Source of the DNA: Gracilariopsis chorda
Lineage: Eukaryota > Rhodophyta > Florideophyceae > Gracilariales > Gracilariaceae
Assembly: GCA_003194525.1 (NCBI GenBank)
Contig: NBIV01000692.1
Span: 1-24,588, forward strand
Direction of reading: 5' to 3'
Length of the DNA stretch: 24,588 bases
The notes under the pieces were generated by a model, which worked only from the letters and a program-made list of their open reading frames with translations, was not told the origin of the DNA and did not search any database. This document shows, piece by piece, positions 9,040-19,458 of this stretch. Every line of letters starts with the position of its first letter. The stretch's first letter is position 1. The position numbers and the translations under genes are program-made.

Positions 9040-10660
9040 GCCGCGACCGAATCGTCATCGATCCGGATCCGACAACACGTCAACAAGTGAACTAAATGCT
9101 CTCCCACTGCCTATGCTCCCCCGCGGAGCCATCCCGTCTGCCCGTCGCCCTCGACCAAACCCACCGTCTTCGATTTGGTACAGAGGGCTTACACGCAGCC
9201 GTCGGGCCGTCTCAATTGTCTAGTCCTTTCTGCGGCGCAGGCGCTGGCAAGGATCTCCAATCCTATTTCGCGCGTCTTCGTCGTCAGTCATGACACCAAA
9301 ACGGATTCCACAAAGTTTGCGGTGCTCATTGCAGACGTTTTTAGGATCCATGGAGCGCAAAAACAGCTTTTCTCCAGACCGTTTCCCACCCCATGTGTCG
9401 CCTTGGCAGTACGAAGCCTTCAAGCTGCGCTGGGTTTGTGCGTTACAGCCAGTCATAACCCGTCACAGGACAACTGGCTCAAAGTTTTCTGGAGCGACGG
9501 CATTCAAATTCGACCTGATGTGTAGAGCAACCTGTCAAACTCTGCTCACGCCCTTGAAAAACAAGTACGCCATATCTGACCATGATCTACCACCACTATC
9601 AGATCCCCATCACCAAATTACTGAACAGTACTTTTCGGCGGTTACCACTGCTTTATATAAGCTTCTGCTTGATGTCAGTCCTCCACGCATGGTATAAACC
9701 GCTTGACACGGCGTCGGCACCTCGTTAATCGCCGAAATCTTTCGACGCTTTCAACTTCCTCGTTCGCACTGGTTGAGGAACAATGTACACCAGACCCAGC
9801 CTTCCCAACGCTACCGTTTCCCAATCCAGAGGAAAAAGGTGCTCTGGACCTTGACGTTGAAACTTCAAAACGATGCAATGCTCCAATTGTGGTTGCGAAT
9901 GATCCTGATGCCGGTCTCTAGGGGCTGCCAAAATTTCAGCCCATGGGGCGCTGTGTATACTCACCGGTTATGAAATCGCACTGTTGCTGGCTGATCACTT
10001 GACCAAACACATAAACGATGATCTTACGCAATGTGCTGTCGTCGCCAGAACAGCTTCTTTCAATGTTCTCGCCTCTATGGGCAGAAAGAAAGGTTTCGTC
10101 TTCAGGGAAGCATTCACGGGACTCACGTAGATCAACAAGGTAACCTTGGACCTTGAAGAAGAGAGAAAGATGCCCATTTTGGCCAATGAAGAAGCATTCG
10201 GGTACAATATCACAAGAAACATCGTTTGTGATAAAGACAGTGTTTTGCTGCGGCCATGATGGCCCAGCTGATAGCCATTATATACGAAGAGGAGAATGCG
10301 ATAGGCGAGCGCATACAAGAGTTGCTTATGGAGTACGGTATTAATTTGTCCAGCAACGGTTATTACCGCTTGACTGACTCTTGAACTAAGGCATCAGAAA
10401 TATTCGACTCGGCCAGGGAAAATGGACTACCCAGTAAACTCTGCAGTGCTGTAGTGAATTCTGTCCGGGATCTGACGTATGGAAGGGAGACAGCTGAACC
10501 AAGTAGCAAAGCTCTCCTACCAGCAGATACCTCTTCACAATCCTTGACTTTTAGGTGCGCGAAGAAAAACAGCGATGACGAAGATTGTACTCGCATTATT
10601 CATTTGCGCGGAAGCGGCACTGGTAAGTTCACTTAGATCTTCACGGGTTTGATTTCAGTG
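9040..10660 (+). pseudogene. PGM2: PGM2-type phosphoglucomutase/phosphopentomutase relic
   Basis: Colinear pieces cover almost the whole alpha-D-phosphohexomutase fold. They are DPDPTTRQQVN (about 9055), LRFGTEGLHAAVG (9168), the phosphoserine loop TASHNPSQDN (9445, Ser at 9451), HGVGTSLIAEIF (about 9708), PDPAFPTLPFPNPEEKGAL (about 9790), the metal loop ANDPDAGL (about 9897), GFVFREAFTGLT (about 10095), EEAFGYNITRNIVCDKDS (about 10190), SVRDLTYG (about 10460) and LRGSGTGKF (about 10605). The phosphoserine loop is intact. The metal-binding DPDADR is lost (DPDAGL, then stop), and the phosphate-binding RTSGTEPK reads RGSGTGKF. Stops include 9093-9095, two around 9697-9708, 9919-9921, near 10130 and near 10381. 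Frames change near 9210, 9525, 9770, 9940 and 10243. The family interconverts sugar 1- and 6- (or 5-) phosphates in the cytosol. This copy cannot be active. Its closest type is PGM2 rather than PGM1, judged from the loop sequence S-H-N-P-x-Q-D-N. Confidence 0.88.
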
Positions 10661-10737
10661 CACCTGGAATTGATCTGGCCAGGACCCCTGCAACGTATCA
10701 TTGTTGAGAAAGGAATGGAAATTTTCTCCCCAGCATA

Positions 10738-11465
10738 GTGGAAGATGTTGTCAGTTGCTTTTCCTCAAGCGGGGCCCGAGACAATATGTTTTCGATGCTG
10801 GGCTACGACCTGATTGCGAGGCGGTCTAAGCCGAAGGAGGTGACGGAGCTCCGAGTGGAGTTGAAGAAACAGTTGAAAGAAGCACGAGAAAAGTTGGGGA
10901 GAGACGCGGAGGATGAGATGGAAGTTTTAGTGGCGTGGAGAATGACAGAGATTGAAGACCTTGTGTGCCGGGGTTGACGGTGAATGGTCATTTCAAGGAA
11001 TTTGAATCCAAAGATATGTACTTCCGGAATGCGATGGCAGTGGAGGTGCTCGAGGAGTTCATGGGCTACCAGGTGGGAACGGAGAGGGACGGGGCGACGC
11101 AACATGTGGATGGGACGGTGGTGAACCTTGCAAGGCTTGATGTGTGGATAGGGTGTGTGGTGAGCACGATCAAGAGTGGGGTAGGACGAGGCGGGCAGCG
11201 GCAGTTGTTATTTTCTACATTGTATGGGAAATACCTGCCGCGTGCGGTTGAAGGAGTATTGAGAACGGCCAGGGAAGCGGTGAAGGATGTGTACGGTATG
11301 GAGTTTCAAAATGAAGGAGTATGTGACGGGGAACAGAGGGAGGTTTGTGGGAACTCGGAGCGGAGAGCGACAGTTGCTTTATGGATACCATGGACGGAGA
11401 AGCTTTACTTGGCGGTGAGGGAAGATTACTGTAATATAATGAAGGCTGATGCAAACTGGTACTGA
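10738..11465 (+). pseudogene. Unidentified frameshifted protein, convergent with the transposase-like gene
   Basis: Two overlapping frames (10738-10977 and 10965-11465) make an almost continuous reading of about 240 codons with a single frame change near 10970. The first part is a charged helix (VTELRVELKKQLKEAREKLG). The second reads FKEFESKDMYFRNAMAVEVL, a DGTVVNLARLDVWIGCVV segment and a helix ending REAVKDVYGMEF. No start is convincing, since the frame is open upstream of 10738. No family is recognised. It lies between the phosphoglucomutase relic and the minus-strand transposase-like gene and could be a second gene of that transposon. Its coding strand is purine-rich, as is the plus strand of the whole block to 15180. 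Confidence 0.45.
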
Positions 11466-11740
11466 ACATCTTTAACAGAACCAGGATCGACACATTGCCG
11501 ATGACCGTAACAAAGCAGAGCGTCACTCCATCACTGACCTCTGTACTTATACTACTTGTACGGTCGTATGTAATCATATGGAATGGTCGTAATGCTAAGC
11601 GGGTGTTATTCTATTACAATTACTTTTTGAAGTATATGACGACGCGGCTTGGGGCTGTTTTGGATTGCTTCGTAGCTTCATGACTGCTGGAGAAGGAATG
11701 GTTCGAGCGACTGAAGAGCAGGCGTGTGGAGGAGTTGCCG

Positions 11741-14700
11741 TTAAGGGGTGTGGACGTAGAGGGGTAGGAAGGGATTGGAGAAGGAGGGGAGGGGTGGAGT
11801 GATAGAAGGGTTATGAACAGTGGTGTTATTTTTTTTTGGGGGAGATGTGGCTTTGCTGTAAGGTCGCGGTAGAAGAGGTTGAGTTAGAATTGGTGGAAGC
11901 ACCAGTGGAGTCGTGGGATGAAGGGGGGCGTGGCGTACTCCTGACGGAGAATGTGAACGGAGCCGAGGATGGAAGATGAAGGGATGAGTCTGAACCACGG
12001 GGAGACGGTATTGGAGTCCGATTGTGTGGAGATAGGTACATGGTTTGCGGTGTGGTTGTGTTCATCGTCTGTTGCCTATCTAAGGCATATGCAGTTGAGA
12101 GTGAGGTCGAAGCTGTCTTGAGGCGGTACTGCTTCAAAGAACTGGACAAAGGAGAAATTCTTTGGGTCTGGGTTGGGGGTGGTGGAGGAGTGATATGAGA
12201 AGCGAAGGAGTGAGATGAGCTTGGAGATCCAGACGAAGTGACGGGAGTTCGAAGTGCTGGAGCAGGCGAATAGGATGTGAGAAAACGTTGGAGACTTTGA
12301 AGGGCCGAATGTGGGGGCTGCGAAGATGCGTTGGAGGACTGTGACTGGAGGATTCTCGACTAAGATTTCGTTCCGCTGTGGGAGGGAGTTGTCGAATGTG
12401 GGGATGTAGCCGCCGGTGACGTAAGCGGAGTTGACGACTGTGAGACGGATGTGGCGGAGGGTAGGGGAGGTATTGATGAGGGCAAGGATTTCGACGGAGA
12501 TGTTGATGAAGGACGGGAAGGCGTGCTTGGTGATGTGGGAGATGAAGAAGACTGTGTCTGGGGCGAAGAGATCTTTGACGGAGGTGGGTTCTGCGTGGGG
12601 GTTGGATCGAAGGTACAGGTTGGCTGTGATTAGATCGACGAAGGGGATTTGCTTTCCATCACGCACGAAGCCTGGCTGACGGGTGGGGGCAGGGAGTGCA
12701 GGGAAGGAGGAGGAGATGAAAGGTATGGCGGAGATGGGGATCCAGAGGCGTGTACGTTTGGAACGGTCGATAGCTTTGATTGTCTCGTGGTGCGCGGTGG
12801 ATTTGCGCCTGGATTTTTGGCAGTAATGGGTCCTGAAGAGGATGTGGGCATGCTCTTAAATGCCTGCGTCGTTGAAATGGAGTCCTCCCAAGCGGCGGAT
12901 GTCGTCTACGATGTAATCGAGTAGATGAAACTTGAGGGTGTCGAGGTTTGAGCAGTGGTAGGGACCTAGGACGGAGACTGCATTTTCCTTGAAGGAGCGG
13001 ATATGGTCTTGGAGCTCAGAGAGGCGTGGTTCCGTCCACTCAGTGAAGGAGTTGTATCGCATGGCCATGAAGATAATACCTGTGTATTTGGCGTAGATGG
13101 AGTTGATGTGGGCTGAGACAGCTTCGTCACAGCAGCGGCCGAAGAACGCTCCAATGAAGGGAAAGACCATGTTGAGGGCGCGGTAGTCCTTCGCTTCAAG
13201 CATTCCTCGAAGGTTGTCTTGGAAGAAGAGGCCGTTGAGGACCTGGGCGCTGTCTGGAGAGGAGAAGTCGATGTAGAGGCCGGTGGCGGGGGAATGTTTT
13301 TCGATTGCGGCAGGGATGTTTTGGAGTGCTTTAGGATTGAGGTACGGACTGACTAGAAGGATCGGCGTGTCTTGGAGGGGACCACTTTGGTGAAGAGGGA
13401 ATCTGCCCTGAGTCGTTCGATGGCTGCAATCTTGATGAGTTTGGAGACGCCGAGATGAAAGTTGTGAAGTGGCTCGAATGCGAAGATGTTGTAAGGGGAG
13501 AGGAGAGATGAGATGTTTTGGAGGGGATAGGACTCGAAGGGGGAGGATTACTTTTCGATGGAAAGGGAATGGAGGGCTTCGACGGCCTGCTCTCTCTTGG
13601 TGCGGGCCACTCTGGGATTTTGGGCGAGGAGTGCTTGTTCTGCGTCGTGGAGGAGGTTGGAGTTGTTTCGAAGGGATGTGAGGGTGTGCTGCTGTGTGCA
13701 GGGGGTGGGGGAGTGGAGGTGGAGGTCGTCATGGGAGACCGTGCATCTGTGGCATGGTTTCTTTGATCGGGTGCCATGGAGGATTGCGAGTATGTCCTTC
13801 GATTCGGGGATGTCTGCGCAGTAGCTGACGATGACTGGATGGAAGTGGCGAAGAAAGCCGTGAGCCTCGCGGAAGGGAGGCCAAGTAGTACGGAGGTGAG
13901 GATGGGGTGGAGGAGGTGGGAGAGAGCATTCTGCACGAGTTCCTTTTTGGGTTCCGAGGAGATGGCTAAAGAGGTGCGGGAGAACTGGTCTGCTTCTGAG
14001 GAGGGTTTGTTGGTTTGGAAGGAGGTCGGGATGTAGCCGACGAGGGTTAGGTTTCGGAGATGCACTTGCAGCGGAAGGAGTCAGAGAAAATCAGGATGGT
14101 GATGTGGATGGGGTAGGAGGTGATGGAGGAGGACTTGAGGGAGGTAGAGGATTTGTCGGAGTAGAGTTGGACGAATCCGATGAAGTAGTTGATGCCGGTT
14201 GTTGTGGGGGAGTGCTAGACGATGTTTGGATTTGGAGACTGTATGATTTGGGCCCTGAGGGCGGAGACTGCTTTGTGGCCGAGGTCTGTTGCCATAGGTG
14301 GGCGAATGCTGGAGCTCCGGAGGTGGTTGCCTGCGAGACGGGGTGCAAGAACGTGTTTTCGAAGTGTGCGAGGGTGAGCTGCTACTTGAAGATCTCGATG
14401 GCGTTCTTCTAGAAGAGGTTTGCGAAGAAGCGATGTTACGAATCGGTGATGAAAGGAGAAGAGACGCCAGTGGCGCTGACGCGATGCTCGAAGAGTTTAT
14501 CTTGGAGTTGAAGGAATTGTGTGGCGGAAGTGACGTGGTTTTGGATTGCGGACTTGGAGAAGGCAGGGTTGTTGAGAACGGAGATAAGCTCTTCTGCCTT
14601 GTGTCGTCCGAGGATTGAAGCGATGTAGGAGATGTAGAGGACGATGTGCTCTAGTTGGAGGATTGTCGCGGGAGTGGGCGTTGCGGGGGAGGGGATGGGG

Positions 14701-15170
14701 CTGGCACTCTGTAAGACGTTGAAAGCGTCTTCGGTGTGGAGAAAGAGGGCTAATTGTTGTTGGTGGTAGCATTCTTCGTCGGTGAGGGGGATGTTATCGG
14801 AAGGTCTGTTGGAGGGAGCTGGTGCGGGTGTGGAGGGGGGCTGGGTTTTGGGCTTGTGGTGCTTGGTGCCTGGGGGAAAGGTGGTTTGGGCGCTGTCGGG
14901 GGAAATGAAGCGTTTGTTAAAGTTGAGGCGATGTGGGCAACGCCTCTGGTGCCTCTGAACAGCGGGAATGATGCGTGTGAAAGAGGAGAAGTGCTCGAAG
15001 CAGCAGTTGGGCGTGATGTAGAATGGAAGAGAGAATTGGAACCGAGTGTGGTGGAGAGGTGTGTTGAGGAGCGTGAGACTGTAATAAGGCGCACAGGGAA
15101 GAAGAACAAACAGCGTGATGCATGTGATGTCGAGTTGCAGGGTAGTGCGGGGAGGTGGTGGATTTTGCGG
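11741..15170 (-). pseudogene. CACTA/Plavaka-like transposase gene, broken
   Basis: Minus-strand frames chain into one protein of roughly 1,000 residues. From the N-terminus: a Pro/Ser-rich leader, then LTDEECYHQQQLALFL and a helical region (about 14790-14460); GINYFIGFVQLYSDKSS (about 14190); LTLVGYIPTSFQTN (about 14050); HPVIVSYCADIPESKDI with a CHRC pair (about 13840-13745); FEPLHNFHLGVSKLI (about 13470); then an open stretch from about 13390 carrying KFHLLDYIVDDIRRLGGL and EHAHILFRTHY, continuing to 12076. The order VGY(I/L)P, PxxxDIPE with a Cys pair, HxxxLG and a late HLLxHxxxxxRRxG segment resembles CACTA/Plavaka-type transposases. The active-site residues cannot be fixed with certainty. 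One TAA near 12857 separates two same-frame parts, and frames change near 14065, 13900 and 13390. A further stop sits near 14226. A Ser/Thr/Pro-rich tail runs to 11741 in shifted frames. No terminal inverted repeats were found. An unrelated large protein is possible. Confidence 0.6.
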
Positions 15171-15188
15171 GCGAGGAGTAAAACCAGA

Positions 15189-15204
15189 TTACCAGTGCTG
15201 GTAA
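15189..15204. repeat. Inverted repeat TTACCAG-tg-CTGGTAA
   Basis: Seven-base perfect arms with a two-base centre lie at the edge of the purine-rich block and just upstream of the minus-strand transposase-like gene. This could be a subterminal or promoter element, but there is no second copy to support it. Confidence 0.8.
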
Positions 15205-15224
15205 CCTGAGGCTACCGCCTATCT

Positions 15225-15261
15225 GATCGTCTATTGAGCTCTTTTGATTGTCTATCGAGCT
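15225..15261. repeat. Two 16-bp imperfect direct repeats
   Basis: The units at 15225-15240 and 15246-15261 match at 14 of 16 positions (GATCGTCTATTGAGCT and GATTGTCTATCGAGCT), separated by five bases. GTCTAT recurs near 15280. Short clustered direct repeats beside a transposase gene are typical of subterminal repeats of CACTA-type elements. No matching cluster was found at the other end. Confidence 0.75.
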
Positions 15262-16310
15262 ATGCAACCTGGATAATGAATGTCTATTTCTCTGTCTCGA
15301 TTGGCAAAAAACTGCGGAAAGTGAAGTTCAATCCAAGTTATCCGTTCAGGCGAACTAAGATAAACGCAGTTAAGTGCTAGATTCTCGTTCACTCGAAACC
15401 TAACAATTTCGAATGTATGAAGTTATTTTGGAAAATTTGCACATCCAAATTTGATTAATTACACCGGTTTTTTGATCGGTTCCGTACATCCCTTTTCAAC
15501 CGAAAAACTAGCATTCTGATAACACTGACTTTGGCGCGAGAACTGAAAACGAAGTCATCCTCACGGCACAATGCACTGCGCCCCCGAAACTGCCCGCCAT
15601 GTACCCTTCAAACGCAAGGTAACCTCTCTATTATCTTACAGTTGGTGCTGTGCCTCCTCGGGAAAGGCCATAACTCTTGCGTCGGTTCTTCGAATTTATC
15701 CACTCCCTTCAGTCCTTCCTCACTTCCTCTTCTGTTTCCCCTCCCTGTTCCACTCGACCGTCTCTTCTCTTCAATTTGTATTCCTCGTGCCCACGCCGCT
15801 TCATGCGCGTTGGTCTTCTTCTGCACGGCTCATGGATGTGGGCTGTTCGAACAATCTCTCATGAATTTGTTCCAAACCTTCTTTCAACAGTGGTGCTTCT
15901 GTCAGCAGTGGTGAAGGAATCCGTATCGTCTTGCAGCCGTCCTCAAATTTTGCAGGTTTGGCTGTAACGCAGATGACAACACAGCCCTCTGTGGCCTTTT
16001 CAAAATCCCTCTCGAAACCTAGTTCGTGTTCCATGTGGTTGCATCCGATCAAATATACCACCCATGCAGCTAGCTCTGAACAATACTTTGTGGTCTTTAT
16101 CAGTCGTTTTGCAACCTCTTGGCGCGCGTTTTGTGGAGTCCGCCAATGCATTACCTGTTACCCTGGCAGCAGTATCGACTAAAGTGCGTGAAAAACTGTC
16201 TCTACATCCTTCCCTACAATCTGCATTCTCGAAAGTAACAAGTGGTCATTCCTGCCAAGCCACAACGCCACCGTCGAATCTCAGCGCCCCAACACGATAT
16301 TTGTGAAGTG
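15262..16310. other. About 1 kb without a recognisable gene
   Basis: The first 270 bases are AT-rich and lack long frames. From 15531 to 16306 there are frames of 70-127 codons on both strands. Examples are 15801-16151 minus, a charged frame, and 16064-16306 plus, which reads LQPLGARFVESANALPVTL. None has a motif I can name. It separates the two transposable elements. Confidence 0.4.
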
Positions 16311-16548
16311 CAACCGCTTGCGATGGCACTTGATCGCCGCTTCGGGTACTCCGGGTTGTTTCTCATTTATGAGTAGTTGGTATACTTTTGCCGACGGATC
16401 GGATCGTGCACGTGGCAACAGCTTGTCCGGATGCTCCCGTAACAACGGAATCTGCGCGTGTTACACGGGTACACCATAGTAGTGGATAGCGGCTAGATAC
16501 AACTTATTTATTTATTTAGATATTACACTGGGTAGTCTACTGTACTTA
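16311..16548 (+). other. Presumed 5' leader of the gypsy element
   Basis: The sequence directly upstream of gag has no long frame and includes TTATTTATTTATTTA at 16504-16518. The gag frame becomes open only after the TAG near 16544. I could not find a terminal repeat by matching this segment with the 3' flank, nor a primer-binding site complementary to a tRNA end. The left boundary of the element is therefore undefined. Confidence 0.3.
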
Positions 16549-18506
16549 GTGCAGCGACGACCAGGTTCGTGCTCTGCGAGCCGCTCACAACGCCCTTGTA
16601 GGAGAACTCCGAAGCCTCCGTGAGGTAGTCGAGGAGACTCATGCAAAGGTGATCGTCGAGGACCTCCGTACATTACGGTCTGACGTCAACTCAGTGTTGG
16701 AATGTTTGGGAGTACCCGCTGCTTTCGTGGAAGGAATGGAAGACCGCTTTGGTCGCGTGAGAGCCCGTCTCGAGACGTTGGAACAAACCATTTTAATTGA
16801 TAATCATCCGGAAGACCGGCCCGCAATTGCATCGCATCGCGACCAGCACGATGCTGGGGGAAGTAACCGCCGCAGGCGGAAGTCGGAACGTAAAGATTAC
16901 GACTCCGACTCCTCGTATTTGTCGCGATCTTTCCGTCACTCGGGTGGTTCCGATTCTTCGGACTCATCTAGCGATGAGGACAGCCGTGATCGGCGTGGAC
17001 GTCACCGACGTGGTCGCAGTTCTGACCAAAGTCGCGTACGACGAGCGCTTTTCCGGGAACGCTCTCGCTCACGTAAGCGCTATTCCCGTTCTAAACGGTC
17101 TACAGCCACGCATGTGTATATTGCTATCCACATCAAGGGGAGACGGCACTCTGGTTTGAAGGAACTTCAACCGACGGACAAGATGTATCGGAAGCTACTT
17201 TCGTACCGATATTATCGGCTTGGCTATTCCTCTTTGGATCGCACGCCCCACAGTACGGGGAAGTTTAAAGATTGCATCAAGGGAGTGCAGCTCTCGCTGC
17301 GCAATCACACCTTTTCAGGGGAGGACCCAATCTTGATCTTGGATTTCCATTCCCGCTTTGTCGCCGAAGCAGATGTCTTGGACATGAGTGAAGGCCAGGC
17401 GTTCATCACGCTGCCGTATTTCTTACGGGGACTTGCTGAAGATCAGTAAAAACTCTGTTAGACGTTCATCTAGAGCCTCCGAAGGAAGAGTTACCTGCTG
17501 GCCGGGAGCAGTGCAGTACCTGCTGAGGTCATACGCGACGAATGAATGCCATTCAGTCGGCTATACTCGCTTTGCGAGACAACGCATCAGCGCTCAGGCG
17601 AGACTGAGAATGAATAGTGAATTCGCCTGAACAAGGCGTTCCCCCGTTGTGGCAATGTCTACCCCGAAAGGGAGCGCTCGAAGATGTTCATCAGTGGGCT
17701 CAATCCCGCCATACGGACGCTTTTTGCTCGCCGCCGAGAAGACAAGCCGGGGGCTACTTACCTCGACATTGTCCAATCCGCGCAAGCGGAAGGTGACGCA
17801 CTTCGTGCGACGCATCCTCAGGGCGAGGTTTGAAACCCGCACGGGCTCTGATGGCGGAAGACCGCTCTCAGTCCCTCTCTCTTTTAGCGGACGACCAGCT
17901 CCCACAGGTGTAACGACAACGTGCAGCTTGCCCATTTTTGATGGAGGTTCAATTCCAACTGTGGACTTGCCGTCGACGACGGATGACTCGTTTGAAACGG
18001 CACAAGACGGGTCGCTGTTCTACATGGGGAAACAATCGCGTTTCACCACCTCAAATCCCCCATACAACTGGACTGACTCGTCAGGAACGCCCAGGCTGGG
18101 TTGATAACCGCCCCGCGGTACGATTCGCCGAAGCTTGGAATGTGAACCAACGTGGGTTGCTGGCACTCATTTGCCACTTATGCTACATGCATGGTCATAC
18201 TGCACCGCAGTGTCTGCTCTCTTTGAGAGAAATGCCCAAAGTCGTGGGAAAACTATGAGGCACTCACTCCGCGGGAGAAAGCAGTCTGTTCCGATAGCAT
18301 CGTATCTTCGCGCCAAGACGGACTTCGCTCACGCTCTCCCGACTGTCACGCCTGCGCGGTATGCTCCCGGCTCAGCCGGTTCGTTCCAATCCGCAGATGC
18401 GCGATTCAAACACTGCTCACGCGGGACCCCCATTCAACGGGCTAATGCTCTAGTGGTCGAGGAACCTGGGCAGAAGCCCGCAGCTGACCCTGCCCAGGAA
18501 AACTAG
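16549..18506 (+). pseudogene. Retrotransposon gag with RS-rich segment and CCHC zinc knuckle
   Basis: The frame is open from about 16549 without a usable ATG; the first annotated start is a GTG at 16649. A leading coiled coil (LRSLREVVEE, VEDLRTLRSDVNSVL) is followed by an acidic/serine stretch and an Arg/Ser-rich segment (about 16860-17110) that includes RERSRSRKRYSRSKRS. The capsid-like part carries EDPILILDF and ALPYFLRGL-type sequence up to a stop at 17447-17449. After degenerate sequence it resumes in another frame at 17624-17833 with GLNPAIRTLFARRRED and YLDIVQSAQAEGDALR. A canonical CX2CX4HX4C knuckle (CHLCYMHGHTAPQC) lies at 18172-18213 in a third frame. A further frame to 18506 gives the Pro/Ala-rich tail. 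Gag would coat the element RNA. At least three frame changes disable it. Confidence 0.85.
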
Positions 18507-18769
18507 TGGTTGGAGTCTCCCCAACAGGAGAGGCGTCCTCAGAGTTGAGGCTGACGAACACCCGAGGCGCCGCCGCCTCGATCCCCGGTGAAAACCTTCT
18601 GGAGGAAGGACACCGCTGACGCGAACTCAGAAACAGTTCAATGTTCTGCGTTGTCCTTGGATACGGGTGAGGAATAACCGTATCAGGGATCGAGTCCTGG
18701 TGATGGCCAAGCGAAACTATAAAATTTTACGCTAACCTTGGCCTGAACCACCAGTTTATGGTAAGATAT

Positions 18770-19140
18770 CTTACTGTCCTGGATACAGATGCTGGCCCGA
18801 ACTTCATTGTGAGTCCACGCTGCCCCCGCAAATGCAGTCTCGCATCCGCACCGACGCGGTTCCTGACGTCGCCAACGCGAACAACAATCCGTTTAGAACG
18901 GTAGGAAACAATCGAATTGGTCGTGAGATTGGGCACCTTGGTGGTGAAGCTCGACTTTATTGGTTTGCCGCTCGCTGGCTGCGCTAGTAATACTGGGATG
19001 TGACTACTGTGACAGGTTCGTCGAGGCCATCAGGCCCCGCCAGAAACTGGTTGAACTAGACGACGGGTCAACCGTCCCCATTGTTCGCAAAACCGCTGGC
19101 GCGGGCATCGTAGAAGCAAGTTCCGTTACCTGCTGCGCAG
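18770..19140 (+). pseudogene. Retrotransposon aspartic protease, active site mutated
   Basis: LDTDAGPNFI at 18779-18808 is the pepsin-like active-site loop, normally D-T-G-A-G-P-N-F-I. The glycine codon is GAT (18788-18790), so the Asp-Thr-Gly triad is lost. The fold continues through shifted frames, with ETIELVVRLGTLVVKL (about 18905-18955) and then LVILGCDYCDRFVEAI (about 18980-19030), which matches the conserved ILGxDFxxxxxAxI end of retroviral-type proteases. The stretch between about 18510 and 18770 and between 19140 and 19460 is linker-like with no clear domain. Confidence 0.8.
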
Positions 19141-19458
19141 AAACCACCCCCCGCTGCACGGGGGTCTATAAAAACTCCGCGTTGCGGCATCGGTTTCTAT
19201 TCCGCCTGAGACACAGGTTATGGTGCAGGTCCATTCCCGTCAACACCGTCTTCGGGTTGTACAGCCCCTTGCCTCGTTATACGAGAAATATCAACTTGCC
19301 GTTGCAAACGGAAGTGTCGATGCAACTCCGGATGTCCCGTTCCGGCTGCTTTGTCGCCAATCATGGCACGAAGCCCCAGTATCTGGTGAAAAACCAAGTC
19401 ACCGGATCAGTAACCCCGCATCCGTTGGCTATGCTTCCAACGAAGACTACTGCTGCCG

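Noticed and set aside
12431..14618. Plus-strand Gly/Val/Glu-rich open frames opposite the transposase-like gene
   Set aside because: They are low-complexity shadows of the Ser/Pro/Thr-rich minus-strand coding sequence; the minus strand carries the ordered motifs.
10630..15376. CACTTA ... TAAGTG as terminal inverted repeats of the transposase-like element
   Set aside because: Only six bases match, and the three-base flanks do not form a target-site duplication.
15619..15641. 23-nt GT...AG segment with good splice-like ends
   Set aside because: No recognisable protein on either side to show that removal restores a frame; such motifs occur by chance.
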